A stretch of DNA of 64,000 bases from Gaeumannomyces sp. JS-464. Taxonomy: Eukaryota > Ascomycota > Sordariomycetes > Magnaporthales > Magnaporthaceae. The notes beneath the pieces are model-generated. The model worked only from the letters and a program-made list of their open reading frames with translations. It had not been told where the DNA came from and did no database searches. Shown piece by piece: positions 22,910 to 33,581 of this stretch (position 1 is the stretch's first letter; every line of letters begins with the position of its first letter). The position numbers and the translations under genes are program-made. The stretch lies in the NCBI GenBank assembly GCA_002197995.1, contig NGZR01000001.1, positions 2,542,001 through 2,606,000 on the forward strand, in the 5' to 3' direction.

Positions 22910-23509
22910 TTATAGTGCCGGCGGAAGGCTTATAGCCTTATACCGATCCGGAAAGTTGTTTGTAAACCATACGTTCCGAGCGTCCCGGGCTAATTTCCGG
23001 GCTAAAGCTTTTATTCCAGCCACCGTTGGTTTAAAATGTTGGGGTATTAGCAAAGCCGATCCCAACTTTGCTTCGGCGTTTACCTTTTCGTTTTTAGGGA
23101 TTCCCATATAGCCCGGGGACCAGCGTACGTATACCTAGTGTTTATCCATAAAGCAATGGATTTCTTTAAGAGCCCTTTGTAAATTATTAAAAGCCGTGCT
23201 TAAACAGCCGTTGGCCGCCGAGGTATTATCGAGGCACAGGTGGAAAGTGCAATTGCGAAAGCTCCAAACGGCTTTACGGAGGCCCATTCGGGCCCTTTTC
23301 GCCTCGCCGTCGAATACTTCCGCGGGATGCGCTAGCCGGCCATGCCCGGAAAGTTTGCGTTGGCCGGCTTGGTGTATTACCCAGCTGTATCCAACTGCCC
23401 CGTTTTCTGCTTTGGACCCGTCGTTATATATTATAACGTCGGTGGGTAGGAGGGTGCGAAGCCACGCCATAAATGCTTTAGCGGCTGCTTTTTTTTCTTG
23501 CGTAGCCAC
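22910..23509 (-). pseudogene. LINE RNase H domain, broken in two
   Basis: The first part (23,509-23,135) carries the acidic residues in YNDGS, the Glu in FDGEAKRA and the Asp in LCLDNTSA. The second part (about 23,135-22,910) has the WSPGYMGI...NEKVNAEAK motif after a stop at 23,135. In active relatives the last motif usually has an Asp where an Asn stands here. RNase H removes the RNA strand during reverse transcription. Confidence 0.8.
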
Positions 23510-23937
23510 CGTAAACCCCGTATATTTATAAAGGAGGTAGGCCGGGCGGGTGCAAACCGGAAGGAGTTCGGCCGTCCTTTGTAACGAGGTCGTATGCCTA
23601 CCAGGCAGGCCTGCCTTAGGCCTTCGGGCGTTAAGGGCCGGCTTAGCCGCTGCGGCCAGGGGGTGATTTTCTGGTACCGTATTTATACGGGCCGCGAAAC
23701 GGAGGCGGGCTTATTCCAACAGCGCTTGGGCGCTTGGAATGCCGGATTCGTAATGCAAAGCGTTTATCGGTGCGGTTTTCCAAGCCGGAACCACTGCCCG
23801 GAGGGACGCGGTTAAGGCTTTGTCCACCCGTTCGATTAAATAGCCTTGGCGGATAAATTGCTATTGTGCTGGTTTATACGGGTGTGGTTTGGTTTTACCC
23901 CTATACCACACCTCGGCCCCGTATAAAGCCGTAGGGA

Positions 23938-24465
23938 TTATAACCGTCGTAACGGCTTTATGTACCGAATGTGCCGGTATCCCCCTATCGAATTCGCAAG
24001 CCTCCGGAGGTGGTTGGCAACGCTTTGGGCTTTTGCAGTCTTATTATCGACGTGGGCTTTAAAATTAAGCCGTTGGTCGAAAAGGACCCCTAACCACCGT
24101 AAAGCTCTTGTAGCTTGTTGTATGGTAAGGCCTTCCGCCGTAACCGCCGGGGTTGTGGGATTTTTCCGCCTAGAAAAGTGCATAAGCTCGCATTTCCCCG
24201 GGTCGAAAACCACTTTATTAGCCCTTCCCCAGCGAAGGATTTCCGTTACCGTTGCCCCTATTTTACGGGAGCACTCTTCCGAAGTGCTACCCGTTACGCA
24301 AATGCCTATATCGTCCGCGTATCCGTACCTAACCGCTTTTGCTTTGGGTAAAATTTCAACCATATAAAGCATAAATAGGACCGGTGACGCCGGTGACCCT
24401 TGGGGTAGCCCGCAGTCCGGGGAAAAAGGGGGTGCCGTGGCGTCCTCCAAACGCACTTTAACCAC
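23938..24465 (-). pseudogene. LINE reverse transcriptase, C-terminal part
   Basis: Open for 175 codons. It shows the PQGSPASPVLF box (domain B), the catalytic YADDIGI box, and the downstream HFSRRK...LRWLGVLFDQRLNF pattern typical of non-LTR reverse transcriptases with a following RNase H. It would copy element RNA at a nicked target. The N-terminal fingers and the endonuclease are missing through 5' truncation. The frame stops at 23,938. Confidence 0.85.
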
Positions 24466-24668
24466 CCTGTTTCCTGCAAAAGATGATACCTATCGTACTA
24501 ACGTTGGATCCCAGCCTTGGTTTAGGAGCCTCCGAAGGAGCCTCCGGCGGAGTACTGGCAGGGAATGTTGACAACCGTGCCGGGTTCGGGCTCGGCGCGT
24601 TACGTGGAGCTTTTGCTGGATAACAAGGAGGGTGGCCGCCTGCTAAAGGAATTGTCGGACGAGGGCGG

Positions 24669-25115
24669 TGTTACGACCAGCATGCAGGCCCCCAGGACAG
24701 CAGGGCAGGAGGGGGCCCCGAAGTGGTGCCTCCGCCCCGCTTGGGTCACGTGGGGTCGCGTGAGCCAGGAGGGATCTGTGGATCTGTGACAGAGCAACAG
24801 ATCCAAGGTGGGATCTGTGGATTTGTGACAGAGCAACAGATCCAAGAGGGATCTGTGGATCTGTGACAGAGCCACAGATCCAACCTAACACCAGGCAGAG
24901 GCAGCGTGTATATAAAGGATGGGTTTCCTACTGTCTCAGGTAGCTTTGACTGAGGCTTCGGCATCAGTCAACCTAAGTTAGCTCCCAGGCGTCCCCTGGG
25001 GCAAGCAATCAGATTGTCCTTCTAAGTCACGTGTTCCCCTGTCAACCAGACCAGCGATACTGTCCAGTCCACAACTGAAGCGCCCTACCCTAGGAGCAGA
25101 CCCTCGATTGTAACA
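24669..25115 (+). repeat. Unmutated solo Gypsy LTR with target duplication
   Basis: 447 bp, TGTTAC...GTAACA, flanked by the perfect duplication GGCGG (24,664-24,668 and 25,116-25,120). It has three clean copies of the roughly 45-bp tandem unit (ATCTGTGGATCTGTGACAGA-like, 24,765-24,885) and a TATATAAAGG promoter box at about 24,908-24,917. It is GC-rich with no RIP, unlike all its relatives to the left, so it is either young or escaped RIP as a single short copy. It interrupts the ankyrin gene. Confidence 0.95.
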
Positions 25116-26418
25116 GGCGGCCATAACGGGCTCGAGGCGTACTTGTTAAAAGGCGGACACGTCGGTAAAACGAGCGAAAGCGGGCTTTTCCCGCTCATCC
25201 TTTTTAACCGCGGCATTAACCCCTTTGCGCCGCGTTCGCCCGGATAAGAGACGGCTTTCGAGCTCGGAATACGCGCTTGGGGCCGCGATAGCAGCGACTT
25301 TATAAAAGCGTACGCCAAGTACATTCCTCGCCCTTTCCCGGTGCCGCCGCCAAACTTTGGCTTTAGGGAGCTGCGGATCGCCGCCGAGCTGGACATAGCG
25401 TGGTTATGGAAAAAATTGGAGCCGTTTTTAAAGCATATCGAAACGGAGGCCGACCAGGACGCATGGACGATTTACCATTTCTTATCACAATCGGCGCCAA
25501 GGCTGGAACTCGCCCCGTATAAACCACCAACGACCTAGGAGCTTAAAACATTAACGGCCATCGTTTGGCCCTCGGCGTGGAAAGTAGAGTATCCAGAGTT
25601 TAGGCCTGGCGTGGAGATATTCGCGGACAGGCGTGGAGCCTGGTTTAAAGGTGCGTTAAATGAAGAAGCGCCTGCATAAGGCACCTAAGGTACCTTGGTA
25701 AAGCTCGAGCTAACAATATCACGACCAAATAACTACCAATAGGCCGAAAGGACCTCGGCGAAAACAAAGGCAAGCTTAGCGTCCGAACCGATTTCCCTTT
25801 CCCGCACCGAAACTCACCCCTGGGTTTGCCATACTTTGAAGTAACCATCGAAAAAGCGTCCGGGGCTGCGGGTCCCGAGCCAGACGGCGACGGCTTAAAG
25901 CCCGCTATCGTAGCCGTCGGGCTCTGTGGGGAGCTCGCCAACTTGCGGGATCGCATTCCCGGCTGGACGTCGTGGACCGTGGCGTTCCACGGGGACGACG
26001 GGAAAATATTCGAGGAGTACAACTGGGGGACCTACCAGACGCCACGACTCTTTGGCCTGGGGAATACGGTGGGATGCGGCGTCGACTACCACAAGGGACA
26101 GTACCTGTTCACGTTGGATGGGGAAGTGGTCGGTAAGATACCACTTAAATGGTCCTAGGGTACATACATCTACAAGGACAACACAAAGAACTGACTCGTT
26201 ATTTGCTTACCTACTACTTACCCGACCCAGCCCGGCACTCGAGCAAACTCATTTACCGCAAATTGTATCCTTGCATCGGCCATTGCTATGGCGCGGCAAA
26301 CGTCAGAGTCAACTTTGGGACATCGGATTTTGTGTGGAAAGAGGCCGGACAGTTGAGGGCTAGGGAAGCGGATGGAAGCCTGTCGACGTCAAAAGCAGTG
26401 CGTGCTGCTGCAGGGTGA

Positions 26419-27904
26419 GAAAGGAATCGGTAATTGTAGCAAACTAACTCCCGAGACCGGCCAAGGCTCGGCCAAAGGAGGCATACGACGTGTTATAGGA
26501 GATAGGCGATCAAACAGTGAATCTCGGACAGAGCTGCAAAAACATGGATTCGAGGAAATACAGGTGCCCGTAGATATTAACTGCCTTGGATACGATGCTT
26601 AGTTGACCAGAGCCACACTTGAGATTACCCATCCTTGACGGTCACTATCCACGTCCTCCAGCCGGCCGGCTCCATCCGGCTGGCCCAGAGCAAGCCACAG
26701 AGACCAACCGGAGTGGTTCGTGTGGCGCGGCCCGCCTAAGACCACCCCTTCGGGGCCCGCCTGTGCCCGCTGTTGTGGTTCAGATAATGTCTGGGTAGGA
26801 CAGTGTGGAGCCTGCAGAGGATGCGGCCAGGGTGTGGCCGGGGAAGCATATGTGGTGCACGAATTGGTGGAAAATGCTGTGCTCTAGCGTATTGTCCAAG
26901 GCATATCTGAAGACGAACATTATCGGACCGTGCTTACGACAAGGGAACGAACGTGGGGTATCGGTTCGCTCGGTTATTAGTGTGGCTGAAGGCGGAGAGG
27001 TAGACGACGGCGAGCCTGAGCAGATGTCGGATTCTAGTGTGGCCTGGGGAGGTCGTTCTGGCAACATTGTAGATGTGTGTCGCCTTACATGCCAAGGGGG
27101 CGGCGGCCTTGAGCAGCCGCCACCACGTAACCCAGATTGCAGTACAATTACGAAAACCCGAATCCAATGGGGAGAACGTACTAGTTCCAGAGGCCGATCA
27201 TGCGTTCGTACTCTTTCAGCACCTTGGGTGTGACTTGCTTGAAGACAGCAGAGTCGTTGATCCTGTCATTGCATTGTTCAGAGCCCCTCTCTCCCCTTGC
27301 CAAAGAAATCTCGCGGGTTTTTCTTTGGTGGCATTGTAGGGCCGGAGCCTTCCCTTCTGGGAGCAGGACGAGGCAGGAGGGCCAGAGGGATGTCGATGGC
27401 TACGAAGTAGGGACGGAGCGAATGCGGGCTGCTGCGACCTTTTATGGACAGACGGGATTGAAGCGCCAGTCTCCAGCTACAGGAAACAGAGACCGAACGA
27501 CTCCTGCGCGGCGTCCATCGTGTGGACAGCCGGGCAATGGGCGCCTGAACATGGCAGGAATGGAGGGTAGCCAGAAACCGGGCCTCTGGCCAATCTGGAC
27601 TCGTCCCCTTTCCTGGCCGCGGTGGCAGCATTCTCGTCCATGGCGGAAGTCGCGTAGAGTTGACAGGATCGGGGGAAGGTCGAAGCGATGTTGGTGGTGA
27701 ATGTGCCATTGCCGTGCGTTTCGCAGGAAGATGGTGTCGCGGTGATTTAATCACTGAGCATCCCTGAGCATCCCTGAGCATCCCTGAGCGGGGGTGACGC
27801 GGGCCTGAGCCGGGCCGCGATGCTGACGAACCCGACTGGGACGCTTGGCAAAAGGTTTTGGTGGCCGACTACCTAGGTAGGTAGGTAGGTAGGTACCTAG
27901 GTAC
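26419..27904. other. Stretch with no supported gene
   Basis: Moderate GC. Several open frames on both strands but no domain, splice pattern or codon pattern that I can defend. It contains a 12-bp tandem repeat (TGAGCATCCC, about four copies at 27,757-27,790) and a GGTA microsatellite (27,870-27,900). Confidence 0.6.
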
Positions 27905-28420
27905 TTCGTTGAAGAAATCACGAAGAGTAGTGGATGATTGCTTACTGTATTCCTGGAGGCCTATCGACTTCAATTCCTCTCCCACGAATCCCCCAATTGC
28001 CGCATAGTATGCATGTGTCAACGCAAACTGCGTCCTCTTCCATTTCTCTGGCAAGCTTGCGTTGACCTCATCGAGCTTTTTCCGGGCTCTTTTGCGTTCG
28101 AACGCCGCCATCCCCACGCCGAGCTCAGGCGTGACAAAGATCAGAGTCATCCGCTTCGGCTTCCGGAGCCACGTGCGCAGTCGGGCACACTTCGGCCAGC
28201 CGCTCTCAATCTCGTCACGGCTGGGGATGTTGAGGTGGATGCACTTGTATGAGCAGGTGAAGAGCACCGCAAGGCAGCTCCAGATGATCTGCATGGTGCC
28301 ACGCTGCGTAGGCGAACTCGTCCAACCAGTCATTGGGACGCTGGAAGGTGGCAGCATGGGGTCGTTTGGGATTGGGCAGGACATGACGGGCATTGTTTGT
28401 GGATTGGGATAAGGTGCCAT
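27905..28420 (-). pseudogene. N-terminal fragment of a fungal multi-span membrane protein
   Basis: An ATG at 28,420 opens a frame of 172 codons up to a possible donor at 27,904. The sequence GWTSSPTQRGTMQIIWSC, followed by a hydrophobic span (LAVLFTCSYKCIHLNIP), and the block FVTPELGVGMAAFERKRARK are hallmarks, from memory, of a widespread unnamed ascomycete membrane-protein family. HAYYAAIGGFV fits its next conserved stretch. No continuation is found downstream, where microsatellites and unrelated sequence follow, so the C-terminal half with its further spans is missing. It could be a first exon with very distant partners, but a decayed copy is more likely. Confidence 0.55.
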
Positions 28421-30495
28421 GATGGAAGTTGGAGGTTGGAGTTTTCTGGTCCGAGATACTGTGTGTCTTCGCTGCCTGGTGAGATGAAAGAGACATCCAT
28501 CGGGAGCTCTCTGGGGAATCCGAGATGGCTTTATCTCCGCATCCCATGCAGGATACTCGGGTCCTAACAGGAAAGGCTCTCGGGTTCGCCATCTCGACCG
28601 GTGCGCCACCTGGAAAAGGCGGTGGTCCCCTCAGCCCGGGCTCAGGGATGGCTCTCAGGGCCCTTCGAGTGGGGATCAACAAATGAAACTCTCGTTACGT
28701 TTACATCCAATTCTAGCAAGTGCAGCATTTTACTGCAGGTCATGGCTAGCCAGTCGGATTGCAGAATCATGCAACTGTTTCTCGGACTGACGCGTAAAAG
28801 CGCCCTTAGTTTAGTAGAGGGAAATACAGAAATGTAGTTTTACGGAAAAGATTGCCGACCTGTGCCGTAGATGCCGTCGCCCTTTTCTCAACTAGGCAAG
28901 TGGAAGCGTGCAGCCTGTCCCTCGAGGACCGAGTCGGGGGTAGATATGTGCGGATGGAGGCAAGGCTGTAGGATACAGGGACCTTCTGCCGGCCCAATGG
29001 CACCCGAAGGCGCGATGCATCGTGCATGCTATGTGGAGGCTCCGGGCTAGTCCTCGATGGTCCTTGGCAGCAAACAAACTCTTAAGCTGGATGCCAATCA
29101 CATCCATTTCCTCTGCGAGCCCCGGGGTTGGCTTCAGCTGAACGCCTATGTATCCGGGCGCGTGATGGGCTGGCAGACATCACAACCAAACCAAGCAAAT
29201 CCATCCCTCACAGCTGAGAGAAAATAGCGAGGGGGCCAAATGCAGAGTGGCAGCCATCCAAAGCTCATGTAGTGCGCGGATGCCGTCCGGCTGGCTGGCG
29301 TTGGTGCCTGGGACCACACCTCCACATTGGCACATCCCTCCCGGAGACTTTCTTCGCGACGCGCTCGCTCGTTCTCCGCCACCGGCATCTCCATGGACGC
29401 CACGAGGCCCTGGGCTTTCTGCCTCAACCTCCTCGAGTGCCGCTGTGCGCCCAGGTGCAGAAACTGGAGATGGTCTTCTGACTCGTCCCTGGCCAAAAAT
29501 AATTGCGTTGTTGGCTGAGGGAGGGGGATCTGCGAGACGAGTGCTGATGAGCACTGACGAGCACTGAAGGGGATAACTACAATCCCTAACCCAATAGAAG
29601 CAGACCAAGAGAGAGAAGACGTGACAGTGGCTATGCCAGCCTTCCAGGAATCGAAATACATGTTACTACAAGCATGATATCCTGTCTTCCGCCCTAGCCC
29701 GCCAGACACGAAGAGGGGGGCAGCGCACACTCCACCACGTACGAAGTGCCCCGTCATATGGGGCGCCACAAACATTGCGGTGACCAAAGCGAACCGAAGG
29801 TGTAGACACAAGGGTCGCGAGCGTCCTTCATACCCATCCTGACCATGGCCGTCCCACCTCTCGTCGAGAAGGGCGTCAACGGCACTAGCCTTGGGTGGAA
29901 AGGCATGATGTGACGGCGATTTCGAAATGGTCGCTGGGAGCCACACCAGTCATCCCAACAGAAATTCTTTTTGGATCGGTCTACTTGACCAGAGTTTCCC
30001 GACTGGTCCGGAGCTTTCTTACACCTCTCAGGGACCCACAACGAACAGCGCCCAGGTAGGATATTCTTGCTTGTAGGGTATCAGTCAGCGTCACCTGTTC
30101 TTCTGCATCCGGGTCTTTCCCGGCTCCGGATCTAAACTTCGGATTGATATATCGGCGTCGGCCTACTGCCGCAGAAGAGTGATGACGTCGAGGGCGGCAA
30201 CCGTGGCAATCTGTCAAGGCGCTGGCCGACGGCCCGGACGAGGGGGTCCGCGGATGTGCGGCTCTTTGCCGGTGGAAAGGCCTCACAAGAGTCGTTTCTT
30301 GAACCCTGCATCAGCCTCGCGGGTGGCTTTTGTGCCCTGGTTTCTCCCCCGCCACAACCGTCTCGGGCCGCCGAGGCGCTGTTTCTTGACATTGCCAGGA
30401 CTCTGTCCTTCCTGAGTCCGCATGGCGCAGGACAATCCCCAGGCGTCGTTGCAGAGTTTCCAGGTGTTTGAGGGCCAGCCGCCGGTGTGAGATGG
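28421..30495. other. Stretch with no supported gene
   Basis: GC near 55 percent by eye. Long open frames exist at 29,146-29,946 and 30,132-30,707 on the minus strand, but they lack recognisable domains and consistent splice sites, and the second overlaps the gene at 30,496 in another frame. No repeats of note. Confidence 0.5.
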
Positions 30496-31458
30496 TCATT
30501 CCGAGCCGAGGTCGGGCGTCGACGGGTGGAGGGGGGAGAGAAAGTCGAACCTGTCGAGCAGTTCGGGCGAAGTCTGGCTCGTGTAGACATGAAGATACTT
30601 TCTGTCTGCCAGGTCAGACAGCAGGACCGTCTGTGAGCGAGAGCTGCAGGCGATGCGGCTGAGGGAGGAGTTCTTGTCGCCGTCGTCGAACCGCTGCTCT
30701 TGCGCAAGTGCGATCAAGAGTGCGGCAATGTATGGGTCCTCGCGAGGGTTGGCCGGTGTGAGAGATCGCAACCGCTTTTCGACTTGGAGCATGGTCAGGT
30801 GGCTGATCTCGCGCAAACTCTCAACCCAAGGGGGTAGCCGGCGGTTGATAAGTTTAGATCTCCTGCATCGGCAGATATCAGATAGGTTGATAAAGGCTAT
30901 GTGAGGCGCCTGCACGGGCTCCTTGAGCGACCCAGACTTCGGAGGGTGTGAAAAGGTGTGGCACGGCAAGTCGGCGACAATTTGGCGGGTGAAGAAGAAA
31001 CAAATCATCTCCCTGAATCGATAACGGAGTGGTCAGCTGCTTGGAAGGCAAAGTCGGGGGATTGATGAAAGTCGAAGGAGCACGGACTCGAAAACCCACC
31101 TGTCGTACTCAAGCCCAAGCCCTTGGAGGAGCTGCCCAAGAGCATTCCGTTTTACTATGGGCTTTGGGCTTACCGCAAGGCAACGCGCCGCGCGAAGGCC
31201 ATTGTCGGGCTGCTCTTTATCGGGGCGGGGGCGGGATGTCGCCGGCGTGGAAAGGACGACGTCGTCCGGCTGTTGGGGCAGCGAAGCAACATCGATGACT
31301 CCATCGTCGACAAACTCCCAGCCCAGAAGGGCGAGGTGACGCGCCGTCCAGAGAAGCGGATGGACAAACAGCCGTTCGCGGGGATTGGTGGAGATGAGCT
31401 GCGAGATGGAGAGAGAGTCGTTGCAAATCGATTCAGCGTCGGTTGCCGTCGCAGCCAT
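30496..31458 (-). CDS. Uncharacterised ascomycete protein, one intron
   Basis: Exon 1 is 31,458-31,100, exon 2 is 31,012-30,496, with a GT-AG intron of 87 bp between them (donor GTGGGT, branch GCTGAC, acceptor CAG) and phase kept. The ATG at 31,458 gives about 291 residues. Conserved-looking blocks are ERLFVHPLLWTARHLALLGW near the N-terminus, LGQLLQGLGLEYDR at the exon join, and DPYIAALLIALAQEQR with KYLHVYTSQTSPELLDRFD near the C-terminus. I recall similar blocks in a lineage-expanded family of hypothetical proteins in filamentous fungi. No catalytic motif, signal peptide or membrane span is visible. The next locus upstream, 31,989-33,233, is a decayed member of another expanded family, so this may be a turnover zone. 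Function unknown. Confidence 0.65.
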
Positions 31459-31988
31459 CGTGATCGCGATCCTGTGCAGTCGATGTCTTTTGTGGGTCAC
31501 TCTCCGCCGCGTCGCGCTTTGTGCTCATCCACATATGGCTCGTGCGCCCCTATCAATTAGCCTTCGCATGCTGGCGTGCCTGGCCAGCTTACACAGTGGG
31601 CAGCTGGAAAAAAAAAAAAGGCAAGCTTTCCCTGCAATCAAACCTGAAATACCTACGTCGATCATCTGAATTCTGAACGGTCTGTTGCACCTAAAGGGGG
31701 TTCAGCCTGGCAACCGCTCCCATCTTTCAACGCCTAAAGTCCTTACCCATGGTCTAGCGTGCCCAAGGGCTGTCCGAATAGGCACAAAAAGATATATAGA
31801 TGCCTACAGTGAAAAGACCAAAGTATCGCTTTGATTTCCCATAGACAAGTTGGTCCTTTCCTCCAAGGACGGGTTTCGCGAATGCATGTTTATGGAGAGG
31901 TGGTACGTAAAATACTTAAAAAAAAAGATACGCATGTAATTCACTACGGGAATAGGAAAAGGAATAGGAATAAGAAACAGTCAAGCTG
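31459..31988. other. Intergenic stretch
   Basis: Short promoter-like space for the minus-strand gene at 30,496-31,458, followed by the 3' end of the pseudogene at 31,989. Includes a run of A (31,608-31,618) and a GGAATA-type microsatellite at about 31,947-31,975. Nothing else seen. Confidence 0.6.
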
Positions 31989-33233
31989 CTAGGACCTTTG
32001 CCGCCAATCCACCAAAGCCGCGATATTCTCGCAAGCAAGCTGGCGGCAGCGTTCTGTGCCAAGGTCGAGCCAGTCGGTAGCACGGACCGTGATGGTTTCG
32101 TCCATATCTTCGTCCTCTGATTCTTCCTGGTCTTCCTCAACTTGGTCCATTTCAAGATCCCGATCCCGATCACCCTCACTTCGGAGCTTGTCGGCTTGAA
32201 GCTTCCCCACGTAGGTGGCGGGGATGTGGAAGCTGAGGAAGCAGAGGTACTGCCGCGTAGCCGCGATGACGATAATCGTCCTGGCAAGTCAAGCGAAGGT
32301 AGAAGTTAGTCAAAGTCTTGCGAATGCGCCCGACCAGTACCTGGGTAAGTGAGTAAAAGGTACAGGAATAGGAAAAAGGTGCAGGAATGGGAAAAACGCA
32401 CACGCACAGGAAAAAAAGTACAGGAAAAACGTACAGGAAAAACGTACAGGAAAAAAGTACAGAAACAGGAACAGGAACAGGAATATTTGAATAGAAACTC
32501 AACTCGTTGATGGCTTTGGATAGCCGGAGCGCAAGCGCCTCGCCGAGGATCTGGCCAAAAACGTCGTCCGTAAAGACCGGCCTTCCATCTTTGATGCGTG
32601 TGAAGCGCTTCTTGGCTTCGAGCAACGCGGCCACCTCGTTGGAATGTTTAAAACGCCCGGCGCCGTCCCGGTGCAAAACCGCGACTCGCCATCGGCCGTC
32701 GCTCCGAATCTGAGATCCTTAGTGTCAATGGCGGAGAGCATGTGCCGCCGTATGCCGGAGAATTCGAGCAGCACCTTGGGAGCGTTGTCGGAGGCGGCGG
32801 CGGCGACTTGCTGCAGCGGGCAGTGAATCAGCGCGTGCCGCAAAACGCGGAAACGAGCTGCATTGTCGCGTCCTCCAGAACGGCACGGTTTCTATGTTCT
32901 TCAAGCGAAACATATCCTACGTTGTCGCTGGCGTAGGAGCTCGGAGTCGCGTTTGACAGTGGGCAGCTGCTGCTGATGAAGCGGCGGGTACTCGTCTGCG
33001 TGTTTCCGCAGCGCGGATTTGGTCCGAATCGCCTCGAAATAGCTTAGAGAAGTCATCATGTGCGAGTCGTGGCTGGGATCTTGCGGCGTCTGTTGGGAGT
33101 CTGTGTCCCGATCCGACTAGGACGGCGCACACCTTAGGGATTTATCGTTGTCGAACCCCTCCCAGATTGGGGGTGGGAATGGCGTCGTGGCATAACTGTT
33201 GGCAATCTGGTCCAAGCCGAGATCCCTGGCCAT
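31989..33233 (-). pseudogene. Frameshifted member of an expanded fungal protein family
   Basis: An ATG at 33,233 opens MARDLGLDQIANSYATTPF and PPPIWEGFDNDKSL. Then follow YFEAIRTKSALRKHADEY, SDNVGYVSLEEHRNRAVLED, HALIHCPLQQVAAAASDNAP, EFSGIRRHMLSAIDTKDLRF, HRDGAGRFKHSNEVAALLEA, FTDDVFGQILGEALALRLSK and, after an intron, YLCFLSFHIPATYVGKLQAD with an acidic tail ending at 31,989. These blocks lie in order but in different frames. I count shifts near 32,945, 32,850 and 32,680. The last two look like loss of one copy of a 7-bp direct repeat. The intron before the last exon holds an expanded TTCCTG/GTACG microsatellite. No known enzymatic motif. Family function unknown. Confidence 0.75.
32340..32490. 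repeat. CAGGAA/GTACAGGAAAAA microsatellite in the pseudogene intron
   Basis: Imperfect repeats of 6 bp (CAGGAA, GGAATA) and 13 bp (GTACAGGAAAAAC). The same GGAATA words recur at 31,947-31,975 beside the pseudogene stop. Confidence 0.8.
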
Positions 33234-33581
33234 CCTATGTGGCTGATGAGCGTCGTGTGCGGTCCGTGCTCTATAAGGGCGTTCGAAACCAGGATCAGGT
33301 TCTTGAGGGTGGTGAAAGAAGCGGTCGTGTGTTGGGGAGAGCGGGCTTCATTTTTGAAAGCAGACGGAGAAAGGCGGTCGAGAAGTTGGGCGCGTGTTGC
33401 AGGCTTCCAAGCCTCGAGGGGGCGAGAGCAATAGCTCTAGGGCTATGACGGAACCTTGGCTGGGCACTCGGATCAGGCTGCGGTCGCTTGCTCTGGCAGC
33501 TCTTATCTTTCTTCCGTTGGCCTCCCTCTTCCATCCAGAACAGTATCATGCACCGGATCAACGTCGCTCTTTGGTTCAACC

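Larger units (their letters stand above)
22137..24552 (-). mobile_element. 5'-truncated LINE (RT plus RNase H) with 13-bp duplication
   Basis: A non-LTR retrotransposon inserted minus-strand in the ankyrin gene. The 13 bp TACTGGCAGGGAA flank it at 22,124-22,136 and 24,553-24,565. The 3' tip, read on the minus strand, ends in an ACTTACTTATTCACTTACT-like tail rather than poly(A). Only the C-terminal part of the reverse transcriptase, the linker and RNase H remain, so it was 5'-truncated on arrival. Mutation is moderate, much less than in the left block. Confidence 0.9.
19093..26418 (+). pseudogene. Ankyrin-repeat/SPRY protein gene, split by transposons
   Basis: After removal of three insertions (19,683-21,364, 22,137-24,552, 24,669-25,115) the pieces read in order as one protein. 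Ankyrin repeats lie at 19,200-19,680 (TALHCAAESG), 21,365-22,136 (PMHIASKWG, ALLNGGADV), 24,566-24,668 and 25,121-25,330. A SPRY domain follows at about 25,820-26,400 (LPYFEVTIE, VGLCGE, FHGDDGK, TVGCGVDY, KLYPCIGH, VRVNFG). A GT-AG intron of 98 bp (26,133-26,230, with CTGAC branch site) lies inside the SPRY domain, whose C-terminal end is intact to the TGA at 26,418. Such ANK-SPRY architectures occur in fungal protein-interaction and NLR-like receptors, but an upstream effector or NACHT domain is not visible because the 5' part is lost at the LTR ending 19,092. Mutations and stops increase towards the left. Confidence 0.82.

Noticed and set aside
29146..29946. 266-codon minus-strand open frame
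   Set aside because: No recognisable motif and competing frames of similar length on the other strand.
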